DNA from: Marivita sp003149565
GTDB lineage: Bacteria; Pseudomonadota; Alphaproteobacteria; Rhodobacterales; Rhodobacteraceae
Length of the DNA stretch: 64,000 nucleotides
Assembly: GCF_965216415.1 (NCBI RefSeq)
Contig: NZ_CBDCFU010000002.1
Strand: one strand, 5' to 3'
Shown: positions 61,283 through 64,000 of the stretch, in pieces
How positions within the stretch are numbered: position 1 is the first letter of the stretch
Layout of the letters: the number at the start of each line of letters is the position of its first letter
Notes under the pieces: generated by a model
Seen by the model: the letters and a program-made list of their open reading frames with translations, nothing else
Told to the model about the DNA's origin: nothing
Databases searched by the model: none
Translations under genes and position numbers: made by a program

Positions 61283-62347
61283 ATGGCGCGTTTCTATCCC
61301 CTGACCGTCACCGCTGTCGAAAAGACAACCCGCGATGCGGTTGTGATCACGCTCGAAGCCCGCGACGGGGGCAACTTCACCTTCACCCAAGGCCAATACC
61401 TGACCTTCAAGCGGGATTTCGACGGCACCGAAATCCGCCGTTCCTATTCCATTTGTTCGGGAGCCAATGAAGGCGTGCTGCGCGTCGGCATCAAGAAAGT
61501 TGCGGACGGCGCGTTTTCGCAATGGGCCAACACCGATCTGCAGCCGGGCATGACCCTCGACGCGATGGAGCCGATGGGCAAGTTCAACACGCCCATCGAA
61601 CCGGACAAGGCCAAGACCTACCTTGCCTTTGCGGGTGGATCGGGGATCACGCCCGTTCTGTCGATCCTGAAAACCGTGCTGGCGGCAGAGCCGAAATCGC
61701 AGGTCACGCTGGTCTATGCCAATCGCAGCGTCAGCACGATCATGTTCCGGGAAGAGTTGGAAGACCTCAAGAACCTCTACATGGGGCGCGTCACCATCAT
61801 CCATATTCTGGAAACCGACGCACAGGACATCGACCTGTTCCAGGGCCGCGTCGATGGTGAAAAATGTGCTGCCTTGTTCACGCATTGGATCCACATCGAA
61901 AGCGTCGATACCGCGTTCATCTGCGGCCCGGAGCCGATGATGAAAGCCATCGCGAAGGCGCTTGGCGACCACGGGTTGAGCAAGAAGCAGATCAAGTTCG
62001 AGCTTTTCGCCAGCGCCCAGACCGGGCGGCTGAAACGGCGTACCAAAGCCGCCGATGGCGCGGCCACGGACGCGATTGCAGCGCGCATCACCCTCGACGG
62101 CATGACTCGCAGTTTCGAGATGGGCCGCGATATGACCATCCTTGAAGCCGCGCTCGACAATGCGCTGGACGCGCCCCATGCCTGCCGCGCCGGGGTGTGT
62201 TCGACCTGCAAGTGCAAAGTGCTCGAAGGCGAAGTGGATATGGTCGCCAACCACGCGCTCGAGGATTACGAGGTCGCGGCAGGTTACGTCCTGTCCTGCC
62301 AGTCCTACCCGATCACCAAGCGCGTTGTGGTCGATTACGACCAGTAG
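61283..62347 (+). CDS. paaE: Phenylacetyl-CoA epoxidase reductase subunit PaaE
   Basis: A 354-residue reductase that transfers electrons from NADPH to the di-iron centre. A ferredoxin-reductase FAD/NAD module (RRSYSICSG, FAGGSGITPVLSI) precedes a C-terminal plant-type 2Fe-2S domain with CRAGVCSTCKCKVLEG and a later LSCQ. Confidence 0.95.
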   Translation: MARFYPLTVTAVEKTTRDAVVITLEARDGGNFTFTQGQYLTFKRDFDGTEIRRSYSICSGANEGVLRVGIKKVADGAFSQWANTDLQPGMTLDAMEPMGKFNTPIEPDKAKTYLAFAGGSGITPVLSILKTVLAAEPKSQVTLVYANRSVSTIMFREELEDLKNLYMGRVTIIHILETDAQDIDLFQGRVDGEKCAALFTHWIHIESVDTAFICGPEPMMKAIAKALGDHGLSKKQIKFELFASAQTGRLKRRTKAADGAATDAIAARITLDGMTRSFEMGRDMTILEAALDNALDAPHACRAGVCSTCKCKVLEGEVDMVANHALEDYEVAAGYVLSCQSYPITKRVVVDYDQ

Positions 62348-62350
62348 CCG

Positions 62351-63661
62351 TCAGCCGGGATTGCGCTTGTCCACAACGCGCACCGCCTTGCCCTGAGAGC
62401 GCGCCACAGAACCCGGATCGCCCACTTCAACCTCGGTCGAGATACCGATGTGATCCTTGATCCGCTTGACCAGCATCCGCGTCGCTGCCGTGCGGGACAA
62501 CTCGTCCGCCGCATCGGGCGTGGCCTCGACCAGCACCCGCATCGCGTCCATCCGGCCTGCGGTGTAAAGCTCGATCTGGAAATACGGAGCCAAACCACCG
62601 GTCGCCATGACCTCTTCCTCGATCTGGGTCGGAAACACGTTTACGCCGCGCAGGATCATCATGTCATCGCTGCGGCCCGTGACCTTTTCCATTCGCCGCA
62701 TTGACCGCGCGGTGCCCGGCAAAAGCCGCGTCAGATCGCGGGTGCGGTAACGAATGACGGGCATGCCTTCCTTGGTGATCGTGGTGAAGACCAACTCCCC
62801 CTTTTCGCCATCGGGCAGCACATTCCCGGTCTCGGGGTTGATGATCTCGGGATAGAAGTGATCCTCCCAGATGTGCAGCCCATCCTTGGTTTCCACACAT
62901 TCGTTTGCCACGCCCGGCCCGATCACCTCGGACAGGCCGTAAATGTCAACCGCGTGCATGTCGAACGCCTGTTCAATCTCTTGCCGCATCGCGTTGGTCC
63001 ACGGCTCCGCGCCGAAGACTCCGACCTCCAAAGAGGTCTCGCGCGGGTCCAGCCCCGCTTTGTGGAACGCCTCAAGGATGTTGAGGATGTAGGACGGCGT
63101 GACCATGATCCCTTTGGGCTGAAAATCGGTGATCAGGCCGACCTGCTTTTCGGTCTGCCCTCCACCCATCGGCACCACCGTCCCGCCCAGCTTTTCCACC
63201 CCGTAATGCGCGCCCAGCCCGCCAGTGAACAGGCCGTAGCCATAGGCCACATGCACCATGTCTCCGGCACGCAGACCCGACGCCCGGAGCGACCGCGCGA
63301 CCACGCTTGCCCACATGTCGATGTCGTTCTTCGTGTAGCCGACGACCGTGGGCTTGCCGGTGGTGCCAGAGGACGCATGGATACGGGCGATCTGTTCGCG
63401 CGGCACAGCAAAAAGGCCAAAAGGGTAATTGTCCCGCAAGTCGGATTTCAGGGTGAAGGGAAATTTTGCCAGATCGGACAGGTCGTGCAGATCATCCGGA
63501 TGCACCCCCGCCGCCTCGAACTTGGCGCGGTACATCGGCACGTTGTCATAGGCATGCCGCAGCGACCAGCGCAGACGGTCCAGTTGCAGAGCGCGGATCT
63601 CGTCAATGGATGCGGTTTCTATCCGGTCGAGATCACCCGGTTTCGGTGACAAATCTTTCAT
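62351..63661 (-). CDS. paaK: Phenylacetate-CoA ligase
   Basis: Activates phenylacetate with ATP and CoA, the first step of the pathway. It has 436 residues from ATG 63661. The P-loop HASSGTTGKPTVVGYT (about 90-105) and VDIYGLSEVIGPGVA are typical of PaaK. It converges on paaE with three bases between stops and follows paaI on the minus strand. Confidence 0.95.
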   Translation of the reverse strand: MKDLSPKPGDLDRIETASIDEIRALQLDRLRWSLRHAYDNVPMYRAKFEAAGVHPDDLHDLSDLAKFPFTLKSDLRDNYPFGLFAVPREQIARIHASSGTTGKPTVVGYTKNDIDMWASVVARSLRASGLRAGDMVHVAYGYGLFTGGLGAHYGVEKLGGTVVPMGGGQTEKQVGLITDFQPKGIMVTPSYILNILEAFHKAGLDPRETSLEVGVFGAEPWTNAMRQEIEQAFDMHAVDIYGLSEVIGPGVANECVETKDGLHIWEDHFYPEIINPETGNVLPDGEKGELVFTTITKEGMPVIRYRTRDLTRLLPGTARSMRRMEKVTGRSDDMMILRGVNVFPTQIEEEVMATGGLAPYFQIELYTAGRMDAMRVLVEATPDAADELSRTAATRMLVKRIKDHIGISTEVEVGDPGSVARSQGKAVRVVDKRNPG

Positions 63662-63677
63662 GTGCCCAGCGCCTCCC

Positions 63678-64000
63678 CTACGCTTCGTCGAACACCGTGC
63701 CCTTGATCGACCGCGACAGTCCACGGAACTCGGCAATCAGCACACCGGCCTGATTGGTCACCTGTACATCGGTGATGCCGCTGCGCCCGGTCAGTGAAAT
63801 CTCGGTCGCTGTGGCGCGCAGGCGATCCCCCAAACGGCCCGAGGCGATGTAGGTGATCGAATTGTGCTGCGCGACTGTGACCTGATTGCGGCTGTTGCAG
63901 GCAAAGGCAAAGGCGCTGTCGGCCAGGGTAAAAATCACACCGCCATGACACATCCCGTGCCCGTTGCAGTGGTGTTTCTTCACGGTCAGCTCCATGACCG
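63678..64000 (-). CDS. paaI: Phenylacetate-pathway thioesterase PaaI, N-terminus outside
   Basis: Hot-dog-fold thioesterase that clears dead-end phenylacetyl-CoA-type esters. The 107 codons seen include NGHGMCHGGVIFTLADSAFAFACNS, quoted here as NGHGMCHGG and FTLADSAFAFACNS, the family core, and the C-terminal strands. The frame runs to the window edge (…VMELTVKKHH), so the true start is beyond it. Lies 16 bases upstream of paaK. Confidence 0.93.
   Translation of the reverse strand, partial: VMELTVKKHHCNGHGMCHGGVIFTLADSAFAFACNSRNQVTVAQHNSITYIASGRLGDRLRATATEISLTGRSGITDVQVTNQAGVLIAEFRGLSRSIKGTVFDEA

Overview
The window looks like chromosome of a marine Roseobacter-group alphaproteobacterium (Rhodobacteraceae). 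The evidence is GC-rich coding sequence, the gene order murA - DUF2948 - hisD, the cytochrome aa3 gene order ctaC-ctaB-small protein-ctaG-ctaE, a GAF-type ptsP downstream of lysC, a one-locus Tad/Flp pilus system, and paaABCDE next to paaK/paaI. No genus is assigned. No transposase, prophage or CRISPR array was seen.

Layout. 1-3.7 kb (minus): a small conserved protein, murA, DUF2948, a GNAT and hisD (cut by the left edge). 3.8-5.5 kb: tRNA-Thr, an AT-richer orphan histidine kinase whose 3' end overlaps the tRNA on the other strand, and an AT-rich spacer. 5.5-12.6 kb (plus): a TPR-methyltransferase, a GT4 glycosyltransferase, Kdo transferase, DUF1178, an SDR, an NTF2-like protein and lysC with a probable internal start for a beta subunit. 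12.8-20.3 kb: ptsP, EcsC, a GNAT, a flavin reductase, a translationally coupled Lin0512 pair, then mtnP - LysE exporter - apt, in which mtnP releases adenine and apt recaptures it. 20.4-28.8 kb (minus): CoA-transferase subunits A and B with a LOV photosensor gene between them, topA, a small lipoprotein, dprA and tldD. 28.85-39.7 kb: a perfect FNR-type box in the tldD/ctaC divergent promoter region, the cytochrome oxidase operon, SURF1, thrC, an M16 peptidase, a GNAT, an MBL-fold protein, a FAD-linked dehydrogenase and a convergent lytic transglycosylase.

40.0-52.1 kb is the Tad pilus locus: two atypical Flp-type pilins, cpaB, the secretin cpaC, an OmpA-domain lipoprotein where CpaD would be expected, cpaE, cpaF, tadB, tadC, two TPR lipoproteins, the prepilin peptidase and an AAA ATPase. 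Pseudopilin genes (tadE/F/G) are not in the locus.

52.2-64.0 kb: a CAU-anticodon tRNA, a DMT exporter, a probable small membrane pseudogene, then an Lrp-headed cluster (GcvT/DmdA-like methyltransferase, OsmC, a crotonase-fold protein without both catalytic glutamates, an acyl-CoA synthetase), and the phenylacetate genes paaABCDE with convergent paaI-paaK.

Most of the window is ordinary core genome. The most unusual points are the LOV protein between CoA-transferase subunits (its kinase-like helix seems to lack the phospho-acceptor His), the two-step inverted repeat upstream of that operon, the atypical pilin pair and Tad composition, and the Lrp/methyltransferase cluster.
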